Assembly: GCA_032622095.1 (NCBI GenBank)
Contig: CP136067.1
Location: 76,286,705 to 76,350,704, forward strand
Source: Siphonodentalium dalli
Lineage: Eukaryota > Mollusca > Scaphopoda > Gadilida > Siphonodentaliidae
Direction: 5' to 3'
DNA: 64,000 nucleotides
In this document: in pieces, positions 33,195 to 44,469 of the stretch
Position numbering within the stretch: position 1 is the stretch's first letter
Layout: every line of letters starts with the position of its first letter
The notes under the pieces: model-generated
What the model was told of the DNA's origin: nothing
Databases searched by the model: none
What the model saw: the letters and a program-made list of their open reading frames with translations, nothing else
Translations under genes and position numbers: made by a program

Positions 33195-33786
33195 AGGGGT
33201 ACTGTACGCCATTTTAAATAAATTCCCGGTGATAACAACGATCTATTATCGATACTATATAGAAATATAAGTAATTTGAGTCGAAGATGTATTCTGTAAA
33301 CGCTCAGGTTAATAGGCTATCTTAAAATTTAATAATTTAAAAGTTAATAATTTAATATAAATTGATTTTATGGCTCCAGCCATAAAATGGCGTCTCTTAA
33401 AATTGGAATTTCCGTGTACAAAACGTAATCAAATTATAATTGAGGGATACTGGATTAATAAAACAATTGCACACACGATCGTTTGAAACATTATGCTTAT
33501 ACGGGTAGAAAACCCAAGCCACTCATTGACTAGTGACCATACACTAACTTAAATGAGTATATGGGACTGCTAAGCATATAATATAATGTTTATTTGATTC
33601 ATTTGGTTGAAAACTGTACAAAAATTACTCGACAACGACAATTTGTATTTTTGCATTCCGGTAAATTTGCCATCCGTAACAATACTTCGTACTCAACAGA
33701 CTTTCAAAAAATGGAAAAGTTGTTACCTTATTCTCCGACTCGGGGATTATAGAAACCAACAACAACATCTTGGGTACAGTACCCCT
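33195..33786. mobile_element. 592-bp MITE with TTAA target duplication
   Basis: The ends are inverted copies: AGGGGTACTGTA at 33195 and TACAGTACCCCT at 33786, each flanked by TTAA (33191-33194 and 33787-33790). The interior has no coding capacity. The TTAA duplication fits piggyBac-type transposition. The 12-bp inverted end is short, and the family is otherwise unknown to me. Confidence 0.8.
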
Positions 33787-33790
33787 TTAA

Positions 33791-34962
33791 TGCATATATG
33801 GTAATTTATAAGCTTGTTCTCAGTTGCCCTCGGTAAAGACGCACACCCTTGATATGGGTAAATGCGCGAAGTCTCACAATTCTCCTTTATTTATAGGGTA
33901 GTCAATAAAGAGCGTTTGTTGAAGCATTTATTGCGAGGGTCTTAATTGCAACTAAGAGTCCTTTAACATCATGCCTCCATTAAAAAAAACTGGTAATTTG
34001 TTTACTTAGAAGCCACAACATGCATGTTAGATTTGACAATTCCAATTAACAAAAATATTCCTGATGCATAATGCCCCATTATCATTATGTTTGTACAGTC
34101 TGTCAGGATGACTGAGGTGTCACTGGCTTTAAAGATTATCCCACACGAAGAGCTGTGTTAATTTTCTATTGTTTATGGTGTTCATTGATTTGCTTCAGAT
34201 ACTGATGAAATAATGCGGTTAAGCTGATAATCTGAAATTCAGTGATTTCATTGGCCTTAGCACAGTGTGGTGCGAACACATCTCATCTTTGGCCGCCAAA
34301 AAAACTAAACTAAACAAAACACAAGGCAAAGATGGCATGTATTCCAATAAAATGTGTGCGCGCAGTGTTCGTGATATATACGAGAGACTACACAATCATG
34401 GATTTAATTAAAATTCGAGTGTCACACGTAAGTGTTTATATAAGTCTATAAAAAAAATTTGGATATTATTTCCAACAGTCTGACCATTGACATATTCATG
34501 CGTTCAAACCAGTTAATCTATTTTGTAACTTGGCTTTTAGTCGCCGGGCTCCGGCATCTGGGCTTTTAGTCACAACTGAAATAAAAATAAGTGCGAATAT
34601 TTTGGAGCGAATTTCTGCAACAATTTCACCGCGTGGTGGACCCATTTGGAAAAAAATACATTCCCTGTGTCTAATCCTACATTTTGATATACTATACGCC
34701 CCATTATATTGAATATACCAGCTGAAATCGATTCTGTAAATGTAAACATCGAGTCTATTTTTAGCTGTTTTATCGGCGCTTGTTTGCGTTTCGCCATTAC
34801 AGTATTCGCACTAAAACAGCCATATTGTAGCTAAAAACGAGTGCACAGTATTCCACTGCGTTATTTGATACCTAAAACTTGGTGTTTGCTAGCGTATTCA
34901 TCGAGAAATCTAAATTCTAAACATTAATGTCGAACGCAGTTTTTCGTGTTTGTGGCATTTTA
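33791..34962. other. Unassigned; one AATAAAGAGCG motif and a possible first exon
   Basis: CAATAAAGAGCGTTTG at about 33904 repeats the window-wide motif. On the minus strand, ATG at 34797 opens MAKRKQAPIKQLKIDSMF, a lysine-rich start of the sort seen at the N terminus of hAT-type or zinc-finger transposases. The frame (to 34570) soon loses any resemblance, so only the first ~25 residues look interesting. Nothing else recognised. Confidence 0.3.
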
Positions 34963-35370
34963 TGTTAGGTCAGTTTTCGACCCGAATAATGCAACTTCCG
35001 GTGTCCGTTCAGTGGCGGGGTTAATATGTGTGGATAGGACGAATATCGGCCTTTCGTTAGACACCAAAATGAGCCCTCTACGCGCTGTATTCCTCGAGAT
35101 ATCGGCCGTCCCACGCAATTTGAAAATCCCGTCCCGCAGATTGCCATGCTATCCCAAATTTCACCCCATGTTAGGTCAGTTGTCGATCAAATAATGCAAC
35201 TTCTGGTGTCCGGTCAGTGGCGGGGTTAATATGTGTGGATAGGGCGAATGTGGGCCTTTCGTTAGACACCAAAATGAGCCCCCTACGCCCTGTATTCCTC
35301 GAGATATCGGCCGTCCCACGCAATTTTAAATTCTGTCCCGCAGATTGTCGTTTTGTCCCATATCCCATCC
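34963..35370. repeat. 206-bp unit, two tandem copies
   Basis: TGTTAGGTCAGTT at 34963 and 35169. Both copies share TGGCGGGGTTAATATGTGTG, CCTTTCGTTAGACACC, CTCGAGATATCGGCCGTCCC and a GTCCCGCAGATTG end. More than 90 percent alike by eye. Partial extra copies of the CCCGCAGATTGTC word follow to 35390. Confidence 0.93.
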
Positions 35371-37096
35371 CATCCCGCAGATTGTCATGTCCCCTATTAT
35401 ATAATTTAAGAAAAACAACTGGAAAAAATAATAAAAGATGTGCTTGAGTATCTTCTCCTATTCTACAGGATAGGGACATATTATGATTGTATTCACCTTC
35501 CAAATACTCAGGAATGGGGGTGGGCTTATCTACTGTACGAGGACCACCCATGTTTTGTTCATGGTTAAAAACCCAGACTGGGCTTATCTTCGAGGATGGG
35601 CTTACTGACGCGTGTATGCCACTTCATAATCTGACCCGCCTTGTCACCCGCCTTGTCAGTTTGCTCACTGCAGTTTACTACAATCCTTGTCACCAGGTGT
35701 CACTGGTCAGTTTGTTTACTACAGTTCACTACAATAATTAGCCAGGTTAATGATTTTCTGTCTCACACACACATGCACTCAAGTCACAGTTGCATGATTT
35801 GAAGTTCAGAACACAATTCCCCTGAATAACAACTCACCTATGCTGATTCTCATTGGCTGGAGACGAGTGACTTTTTTCTCATTGGCTAGAGTCAAGTGAC
35901 TTTCATTTCATTGGTTTTGGTTAGAATTCAGGACTTGTCACTTGCCTGGCAGTTAATTTGGAGGGAAGACAAATAGTTTTGTGTTCTATTCTTCTTGACT
36001 TGAAAATTTTGATGAAGATTTTTGACACAACTTGGCTTTTGTGATAACAATTTGTAGTTTTCAAGTTAGGAAATTTAGGACAGCTTGGTTTTGGCTGCGG
36101 CGCGATAAATGTTACAAGTATATAAAGGTGTTACAATCTTATTTATATTATCCATTCTGGAGACTGCATGAGCTGGTAAGTTTTATGCAACACCACAAAA
36201 TATGGAAAATGCATGTGCATAAAAAAACAAGCTACCGATGTCATCATCTAGGTACTAAATGATTGAATTGCATGGGCATTATTACTTCATTCAAAGTGCT
36301 GCAACTTTTATTTGAAATGAAATGGCAGTGTTCCCCAAATTCACATCGCTGTTTGCCATTATTAATCGTTCACTCATGCTACTCATGTATAACATCAAAA
36401 TTCATCATCTTTTTGCATGGCTATTGTACAATTTCCAAGTATTAAAGATAAACTTTCCAATTTTGCACCCCTAATTACATGTACTATTTCTTTGGCTTGG
36501 CCAGGGTGAAAAATATTTTAGTTGAGGAACCCACCAAACAAATCTCAGAGCTATTACATTTTTATATTTTAAATAAATTTATTTTCTATACATTGAATAT
36601 TCCATACATGGTGATCAGGCCTCTTCATACGCAATTGCTCGCGTGCACCTCATTCGCCCTTAAAAAATATTTAAGGCGTGCTCCTACCCACTGGCCTCGG
36701 GTCCGAGAATATTCCTCGCACAATGTCAATCGCGATTGACCGATGTTCTGTTTGCGTGGCATTGCGTCCATCACATATCTAATACTCTACATATCTAATA
36801 CTAGACATATCTAATACTTGTATCTAATAATGTACCGGATATTTGGGCAATTGTGACAAGTATAACCATCTTAAATAATTGATGACTACCCACAAATGCA
36901 GCCATATTAGTGGCATGTTGTATGCCTTGAAATTTCACCAGGGAAATCAGATCATCAGTCATTGATTTTGACACATCAATTCGAATCAAGAGGCATAACT
37001 CTAAATTGTAAATTTGCTCAAAAAGAAAGACGTGGGATATTCCTGGGTGAAATTAGACTACGATTAGTCCATTACACGATTTGTTTACGCTGTGGC
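35371..37096. other. Unassigned; minor repeats
   Basis: 35630-35740 holds a two-copy ~60-bp repeat around GTCAGTTTGCTCACTGCAG / GTCAGTTTGTTTACTACAG. 36463-36535 matches, with changes, the arms of the foldback at 41170-41762 (CTATTTCTTTGGCTT, GTTGAGGAACCCACC). 36770-36830 has three copies of ACATATCTAATACT. No gene recognised. Confidence 0.45.
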
Positions 37097-38942
37097 CAGG
37101 GGCCTATACTATAGAATACATTTTTTGTAATAGCAGGCTTATTTGAGCCGTACAAAAGGTGTCGAGTACTATGGACCACTGTAATCTAGCAGCTAACGCG
37201 ATTTCTTGTAAATCACAAAAAGACGGCAAATCGAGTACTATCGACCACCGTTCGTCAAACGCACATCTAAACATTTGTGATTTTATCAAGGGAAATTACT
37301 CTAATGATATATGCGAATGATATGGCAATGCCTATTTGTGTCAGTTGGTGAGTGATTTAGTTGATGAATAAAGGTACATAATGTGTGACTAGTTTCCGAT
37401 ACTTGGGTTATTTTGACCACAATTGCGCACGATGAAAAGTAATTCCTTCGGTATCGTATGGAATATTTACCATTTTCAGATAGTTTATGTTACATAAACA
37501 TGTAACATGAAACATTTGAAATTAACGGTTTTTCGAAAAGGGTCGGCAAGCACACATATCGGTTGCCCTTCAAATGGCCACATCAACTTTATATAGCAAT
37601 ATTACCAAGGATGGAACCTGATTTGTCTAGCTAGCTATAGGGCTGGGACAGCGGCTGAAATATTAGAAGTGGGAACATCTAGACCTTAATAGTTGAAAAG
37701 GTTGAGGTACAATGCATCTGGGAAAATTCAAACCCATGATGGGGTGTGATGGCTGTTCTCTGACTTGGTTTTTTCGACCTGTGTCAAGGATGGGTGTTCA
37801 TTTGGAAATTCCAATGTGGACGAACACTCCCTCGTCCAGGGTCTCCGGGGACATCCAACCTCGATTTTAAAACAAATATATAGCACCATCTACTTAAACT
37901 ATACCTAATTAATGGTACATTCCATTTATACCCAACTAAGCGGCTGAATTTAGGTCAACATATGACATTTAGTTTCTAACCAACACGCACTACTACATTG
38001 GTATTAAGTTAAGGATCATGAGACCCCGATTTTTTTCTAAGAATTCACTCGTGGAACATTCTGTGCGACACTATTGGCCAAATTAAATTGTTTAGACCAC
38101 AAGGTGAATGCAAACTTCTTGAGCACACAAATGCCATTCGGTTCAAATATGTTTCATAATGTCATGGTAAATATTTGGGGTCCACTGATTCTTAACGCAA
38201 CTTAGCCTGAAATTATCAGTAACTGTTTCAACACGAAATGCCACCACCCCCGATTCACCGCGTATCCGTGTACCTTCGCACAAAGATCGTTTATACGTTT
38301 TGAGCCCAAGCCCCACAACTTTAACTCTTTAATTCCGTTCATAATTAAAATCTCCTTTCAACTCCATTGAGCGTAAACCACCTCAATGGGTTAACAATTG
38401 AGATTCCGTGACTGCATTACAAAGAACATGTACCCAGCTAATCGCACTCAAAATTATCCGCACGGATCATCGTCGTGGTCACGGCGTGAAAAATCAATTA
38501 TGTAGCCTATGCCGTTGTAATCTAATACGGAATTTTTACAAAAATATTATCGCTGTACTATAGAACCCGCTTAGCCCGTACTTTATCATTCCGTATTGCG
38601 AATTTTTACATATTACAAAGCCGTAGCGTTCGAGTACTATGAAAACATGAACAGATGAAACTTTCAGGCCCCCTTTTTCTCCACCAAATGCAAAGATTTT
38701 CCGATCAAGTGAACCCGGTATATAGATGGTTCGCCAAAAAAGATCATATAAGTCATTGCATGTCAATGTATTTTGCATATAAAGAGTTTTGGGCATATGT
38801 TGAGTTTCAATCTACAATGAAAGAAATACACTGATAGAAATACAGTCGAATACTATAGAACACAAAATATGTATTACAAAATTTGTAAATCACAAATTAA
38901 CGCTGATATTACAAAAATTGTATTCTATAGTATAGGCCCCTG
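37097..38942. mobile_element. 1.85-kb terminal-inverted-repeat element, hAT-like
   Basis: Left end CAGGGGCCTATACTATAGAA... (37097) is the inverse of the right end ...TTCTATAGTATAGGCCCCTG (38942); the terminal repeat extends about 36 bp through a TTTTTGTAATA word. The subterminal zones repeat GTACTAT-GACCAC-like words (near 37165, 37235, 38550, 38630, 38850). CAGGGG ends and subterminal motif clusters are usual for hAT elements. No transposase frame remains, and an 8-bp target duplication is not evident. Confidence 0.7.
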
Positions 38943-40662
38943 GTGAATGTTGTTATAATTTTGACCACAATGGTAGCAAAGGGTGACCAAGAAGAATGGC
39001 GACATATCTCAGATGGGACGATGCATTCACTGAACATATTAAATACAGGGAGAGATACATTAGAGAATTTTATTCGTACATGATATCTGTGATTTGCAAA
39101 ATATTTGGTTAATATGGGTGGAAAAAACATTGTGGTAAAATAGACTGGATTTGTCTTTATCCCCATCGACCAAATGTCAATCAAATAAGCAACAATCATA
39201 CCAACTTGTGAGTAGAGTCCTTCATTGGTCACGATAATTTGCATCTATCATTACAGGTTAGCATTTTGTGTTATAATTAATCGATTCTGATAACTAAAGC
39301 GTATTTTGAAGAAATGTTGGAACTTTGCTATGGGACCATCTGATCGGATTGAGTACCTTTAAAATGGTACCTTTAAAATGGCCCGAAAAATATTGCGAAT
39401 GGCCAGAGTTTTGGCACAACGATTTCTGAACCAGCGCCAACACTGTTTGTTCATAAATATTCTGCATAAGTACATTTTGAGATGGTTTGAACAAGCTATA
39501 ATGTCCGTTTAAGCATTGGGGTATAATATTAATTTTGACTCGTCCCAGAAATTTAAACCGGAATTGCCCGTTGATGTCTTTTTTATTCAAATATTGTATT
39601 GCTCTGAAACTATCAAACTTTTACTGACATTTACACAGGACAATTCTGGTGCTTGAAGCCCCCTCCCTACCTGTCAGGTGAACTTGTTGAACTGATCGAC
39701 AAATAGAAAGCTCAAATCAGAACATCAGAAAGAACCCACAGACACTGACTTTGTCCTAATGAACTGGCTACACCATCTCCTTACCAGTCTCTGCACTCAA
39801 GACATCGAGAATAAGTTGTAAGTACTTGCATACCATCTGTAATTTTTTGTGGATAATTCAGTTTTCATCTTTTATTGTATGCTCAATGGTGATTTCTCAA
39901 AAAAATTGAGATTAAATCATTTTCAACATCTCCCATAAGGGGATATAGAAGTTTTCTCTTTCACACTAGCTCGAGCTGCGACTGATTTACTTGCATGTAC
40001 CAATGGGCTGCCAGATATTTCAAAATATTCACGAATCAGTTATCAGTTATCCTTCACTGTTATTATATAGTTATAATAAAAAATTAATTTATGTTGAAAT
40101 TCGACACAATTATGGCGGAAATAAACAGAAGAATACGGGAAATATTTCTCTGTTCTGCGGATGGTGAAGTAAACCATGCAGCGATCTACTGTTGGCTTTG
40201 ATACATCGATTCAAAGTGATTGTGAAAACATTGTTTTAAATGGCAAATTTGCAAATATTTTTGAAACGCATTTATAAAAAGAATATCTACTATCTAGTGT
40301 TATTAAGTAGATACTGAAAATTATGTTATTCGTGAACGAGACAAATGTTTATTTTCATGCCTCATTTAACCATGACATAATTTTTTATATCGGCCCTAAA
40401 ACACCAGATGTACTTTGTAATTTTCTTTGAATTGTGGATTGCATTTGTGATTATTTCATACCAGACAGAAGGACGTTAATGTTAGAGGATGTAGAACAGA
40501 TATAATATTATTACCAACTCAGTCTTATTTGTGAAGACGATCCATATCGTTGCTGGGCTTCAAAATTGTATCTGCGAAAAATAAAATTTTACAGGGACCC
40601 AAAAAAAAAAACATCTCTGGAAATATAATTGGTAACGGCCAATAACTTCGCAAAACAGTCCG
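38943..40662. other. Unassigned sequence
   Basis: No gene recognised. Short tandem GTACCTTTAAAATG at 39353-39380, part of a fragment (GATCGGATTGAGTACCTT) related to the foldback ends at 41270 and 41670. At 39639-39810 a possible exon-like stretch ends at GTAAGTACTT, but it has no consistent frame. Confidence 0.4.
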
Positions 40663-40693
40663 TTAACCCTTTATCCAACAGAACGGCCCTGTG

Positions 40694-40760
40694 CCAATGC
40701 ATTCTCTTATATATGCGAGTCGACCATAGGTCGCCTCACATATATAAGAGAATGCATTGG
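40694..40760. repeat. 67-bp hairpin module
   Basis: CCAATGCATTCTCTTATATA ... loop GTCGACCATAGGTCGCC ... TATATAAGAGAATGCATTGG. The stem is almost perfect (about 30 bp). One of many copies in the window. Confidence 0.93.
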
Positions 40761-40842
40761 CTTAACACATTAAAAATTATAAAATTGTTAAAGAATGTAA
40801 GAAAAAATGGTAAAAAGTGCTAAAAAAAGATTTTTTTTTAGG

Positions 40843-40909
40843 CCAATGCATTCTCTTATATATGCGAGGCGACCTATGGTCGACTCGCATATATAAGAGA
40901 ATGCATTGG
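40843..40909. repeat. 67-bp hairpin module
   Basis: Reverse-oriented partner of 40694-40760: same stem, loop CGACCTATGGTCGAC. Confidence 0.93.
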
Positions 40910-41169
40910 CACATGGCATAACTATAACCATCACAATGTGGTCAATGAGCCGGTTCCAATGATATCCATATTTGTATGGTTTTATTGAGACAGACCCAAG
41001 ATATTTTAGGCTGTTGAAGCTTGTTTTGGCCGGTTTGTTGGGTAAAGGGTTATATCACAATTGTTATAAAAGATAAACTTACATATGAGAACAAAATGTA
41101 CTCATGGAAATTTTACATGATTTTAAAAGTAAGCATCAGGCTGTGAGATACGACATAGTTTTGACAATT

Positions 41170-41762
41170 TCCATGGCTTTGATTAGTCTGCCACTCAAGA
41201 TGAGGAATGACAAAATGCCTTCACACCATTCCTCTTCAAAACAATCTGATCAGAATTATCTTTAAGGTACTCAATCCGATTAAGCACCCCTAAATTACCA
41301 TTTCTTTGGCTTCGGGGATAAACAATGTGATTAGAGTCGAGTGATCAGATATCGATTTTTGAAATCGTGTTTTTGGAGATGTTGCCACTTCCACGTCTCA
41401 AACGGAAAAATTGCGGGTATATAAAGATGGATAACTCTAAAATAAAGTTATTATTAACAATAATAATCACTTGATTTTAGAGTTATCCATCTTACACCCG
41501 CAATTTGTCCGTTTGATACATGGAAGTGGCCCACATCTCCAAAAATTAACACATTTAAAAAAATTATATCTGATCACTCTGAAGGGTGGGTTCCTCGACT
41601 CGAATCAAATATTTTTTACCCCCGAAGCCAAAGAAATAGTAATTTAGGAGTGCTTAATCGGATTGAGTACCTTAAAGATAATTCTGATCAGATTGTTTTG
41701 AAGAGGAATGGTGTGAAGGCATTTCGTCATTCCTCATCTTGAGTTGTCGACTAATCAAAGAT
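41170..41762. mobile_element. ~590-bp foldback element
   Basis: Left arm (from TTTGATTAGTCTGCCACTC) and right arm (to GTCGACTAATCAAAG) are inverse copies over about 280 bp, meeting near 41455 at TTATTATTAACAATAATAAT. Shared words include GTACTCAATCCGATTAAGCA / TGCTTAATCGGATTGAGTAC and the foot TTATCTTTAAGGTACTC. No coding capacity. Fragments of the arm occur near 36463 and 39350. Confidence 0.9.
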
Positions 41763-41949
41763 AATCGACTCCTTAACCAGAACAGAATTATGGGTAATTT
41801 TTCAGGATTTAGTCTGAAATATGGCTTGTTGCCATTCATCGGAAACCTCACCGATGAATGGCAACAAGCCATATTTCCGCCTAAATCCTCTTAAAATTAC
41901 CCATAATTATGCTGTGGTTAAGGAGTCAATTATTTAGGGCATTACAGTA
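41761..41949. mobile_element. Tc1/mariner-like MITE, left end truncated
   Basis: A hairpin with ATAATCGACTCCTTAACCA...CATTCATCGGAAA / CGATGAATGGCAAC ... GTTAAGGAGTCAATTATTTA and a right end GCATTACAGTA. It belongs to the family seen whole at 58155-58284 and 59370-59511. Its left end merges into the foldback at 41170-41762. Confidence 0.7.
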
Positions 41950-42102
41950 CATGTATTTAAACCTGGTACCACTCTCTGTAAATGATTTAGCAAGTAGAAT
42001 TAGCAGTTGTAGTGGCTAGTTTGATGTTCCATGTTAATTAAAAAGAATTCAAACTCTGGTTAAGGAGTTGATTATTTAGAGCATTACTATAGACCCCTGG
42101 CC
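41950..42102. other. MITE end fragment
   Basis: 42053-42085 repeats the MITE terminus (GGTTAAGGAGTTGATTATTT, then AGAGCATTACTATAG). Otherwise unassigned. Confidence 0.5.
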
Positions 42103-42321
42103 TATTCTCCAAGCACATGGCAAATTTTGTTTCACTATTAGAACCAGGGTAAAATTCATGTGGACTAGTCACTGTTGATATGCATCGGTAGGAAATCAGA
42201 TCACTGGAGCTTTACTCCATCAAGTTCATGATACATTCGCCCATTTGTCCAAAGTTCAAGCTACTATATTCATTATCCCTTCCGTGGTTGGAGCTTTCTG
42301 AAATTTTGCGAAAACCCTGTG

Positions 42322-42473
42322 CCAAAGCATTCTCTTAAATATGCAAGTTTCCCCATAAAGAGCCTCACATATATAAGAGAATGAATTGGTCTAAAAATAT
42401 TTACCTCGACCTTGTAAGCCAGTGCATTCTCTTACACATGCGAGGCTCCCATATAAGAGAATGAACTAGCTGG
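42322..42473. repeat. Two diverged hairpin modules
   Basis: 42322-42389 (CCAAAGCATTCTCTTAAATA ... ATATAAGAGAATGAATTGG) and 42419-42473 (CCAGTGCATTCTCTTACACA ... AGAGAATGAACTAGCTGG). An outer inverse pair encloses them: TTTTGCGAAAACCCTGTG before and GGCACAGGA after. Right-arm counterparts are at 47707-47853. Confidence 0.8.
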
Positions 42474-42595
42474 CACAGGATCTTCAATGCTGCAGCAGCA
42501 CAACTCCCATCACAAAAGGGTTAATTGGCAAGCAGTAGCAATCAAAATAATAGAGATTCATTGCTTAACCCTTTACCCAACAGAGCGGCCCTGTG

Positions 42596-42662
42596 CCAAT
42601 GCATTCTCTTATATATGCGAGTCGACCATAGGTTGCCTCGCATATATAAGAGAATGCATTGG
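42596..42662. repeat. 67-bp hairpin module
   Basis: Same stem and loop as 40694-40760 with one or two loop changes. Confidence 0.93.
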
Positions 42663-42879
42663 CCTAATAATTTTTTACAATTTTAATAATATTTTCTTGT
42701 ATTTAACAATTTTATAAATTCACCCATACAGAGCCCCAGACAAACATGAGCAGACGATACTCTTCTATATGCTTCTATATATGTGTGGGGCTCCCTGCAG
42801 GGTAATGGATGATTTTTATTTTATGTCCTAAAAATTGTAAGAAACATTTATTTAAAAAAAATGATAAAAAATTGTTAGG

Positions 42880-42946
42880 CCAATGCATTCTCTTATATAT
42901 GCGAGGCGACCTATGGTCGACTCGCATATATAAGAGAATGCATTGG
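42880..42946. repeat. 67-bp hairpin module
   Basis: Same as 40843-40909; mirror partner of 42596-42662 inside MITE copy 2. Confidence 0.93.
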
Positions 42947-43381
42947 CACAGGGTATTTTAGGCTGTTGAAGCTTTATTTGGGCGTTTTTGGCCGTTTTGT
43001 TGGGTAAAGGGTTAATCGCATCAACTTCTTACCTCAACATGTGTGCAGATATCTGTATATACGCTGCCTAATCAGTTTTCTAAGTAGTTTATTTCTGGTT
43101 TTGAAATATTGAACATGTAAGAGATCGCCTATTCTAAGTTGCCATAAGTAGCATGTCCATAGATGGAAATTTGTTGTTTTTGTCAGATATCTCAAGTTTA
43201 TGTTCGTTTTAGGTCATGTGGAAATGAAAAAAGTGTAGTTGTCAGATGTGTGCATTGACATTGTAATGTCATTGTCATTTTGATAACTGATAAGCATGAA
43301 AATTGGTACCTAGCACCCCTCCCCAAATTCAAATGTTGAAAAACTGTAGAAAATAGGATATCTGGAGGATTGTTCATAATG

Positions 43382-43401
43382 CCCCCCCCCCCCCCCCCCC
43401 C
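43382..43401. repeat. Poly-C run (20 bp)
   Basis: Homopolymer in the left arm; the mate in the right arm is a poly-G run at 46590-46602. Length is likely to be inaccurate in assembly. Confidence 0.95.
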
Positions 43402-44020
43402 ATTCCATTTTTGAAGTTGACGGCTCATGTTCAGATATCCTGTTTATTGAGCATCATCTTTTTCTATTCTAATGTTATTCATTGATGTGATACAGTAGGA
43501 AATCAAATACTGGAGCTCTATTGCACCATATTAAGGTTACATCATTCCAATTTTCAAAGTCGGCAGTTGATGAACAAATTAATAGAGATACATGGCTGCA
43601 TCGCATCAAGTTCATGTTACCTCTCCGCTGCCTCCTCATTTTTCTCAACTGATCACTTCATTGATACAAACAGTAGAAAATTTATTTCCATTTGTTAAAT
43701 ATCGAACCTCGTATTGAGATCCCCCTTTTCTAAGTTGCCATAAGTAGCAAGTCCATTGATAGAGATTTGATGTTTTGTCATTGTTAAATGTTGGAAGTTC
43801 TCATTGAGATACAAAGGAAAATGAAATACAGAACTATAGTTCATTTTAGGTCAGGTAGAGATGGTAAGATATAGCTATCAGATCTCTGTTGACATCATGA
43901 TGGCATTGTCATTTCTATGTCTGATAATATGCGCGAAAATCCCCACCCCGCTTAATTCAAAAGTTGACAGACTGCAGAAAAGAGAACATCGTGGAAAGCG
44001 TTTAGGGCCCTTTCTCAGTA

Positions 44021-44469
44021 TGTGCTTGGTAAATGTTTCTAAATAAAAGAAATACAATGGTGTACAGGCAATGTATTGGTTATCCATGGTTACGCTTTCT
44101 CCCATTGTTATTACACATGTACTTTAAAGTTCAGTACAACATGGGAATGCTGAATTTTTTTTATCCTGCCCAATATTAATTAGTAGCTACATAGGGCATA
44201 ATTCGATCAAATTATTCCCATTTTGTACATGTATCTCATTCCTGAATGAGTAGAGCAATGCACACTAACAATATGTTCTATGGTGTCGGGGGGAGGAAGT
44301 GTAACCGCCAATACAAAACCTAGCAATTATGGTTAATAATTATATAATAATCTTTCGAAGACAAAATTGTTTTGTTAACAAAATGATACGGCCATCTGTC
44401 TTGCTATTATACCCCTTGATGTTGCTGGAAATATCTTTTGATAATAATAGAGGATCTCTAATGTAGGGT
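44021..44469. other. Unassigned sequence in the loop of the second inverted repeat
   Basis: No gene; AT-rich. Nothing recognised. Confidence 0.4.

Larger units (their letters stand above)
40667..41049. mobile_element. piggyBac-like MITE, copy 1
   Basis: Left end TTAA|CCCTTTATCCAACAGAAC, right end the inverse (TTTGTTGGGTAAAGGG) followed by TTAT, probably a decayed TTAA. It carries two copies of the 67-bp hairpin module (40694-40760, 40843-40909) in mirror orientation, separated by A-rich sequence. CCCTTT next to TTAA is a usual piggyBac end. No transposase. Confidence 0.8.
42569..43011. mobile_element. piggyBac-like MITE, copy 2
   Basis: Flanked by TTAA at 42565-42568 and 43012-43015. Ends CCCTTTACCCAACAGAGCGG and its inverse TTTTGTTGGGTAAAGGG. 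The other arm of the inverted repeat has the uninterrupted site (GATGCGATGAAGCAATGAATC, 47608-47626), as does a duplicate near 47004, so this is a clean insertion after the arms formed. It carries hairpin modules at 42596-42662 and 42880-42946. Confidence 0.88.
42103..44020 (+). repeat. Left arm of a second large inverted repeat
   Basis: Reverse complement of 46550-47990: compare GCAAATTTTGTTTCACT (42125) with AGTGAAACAAAATTTGC (47950), and ATGGCATTGTCATTTC (43900) with GAAATGACACTGCC (46630). The arm is older and more diverged than the 20-kb palindrome. It is longer than its mate by about 450 bp because of the MITE at 42569-43011. It also contains an internal tandem duplication (43080-43190 versus 43620-43770). 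Confidence 0.88.

Noticed and set aside
39639-39815. Possible exon ending at GTAAGTACTT
   Set aside because: Stops occur in every frame across the stretch, so no coding exon. A UTR cannot be excluded.
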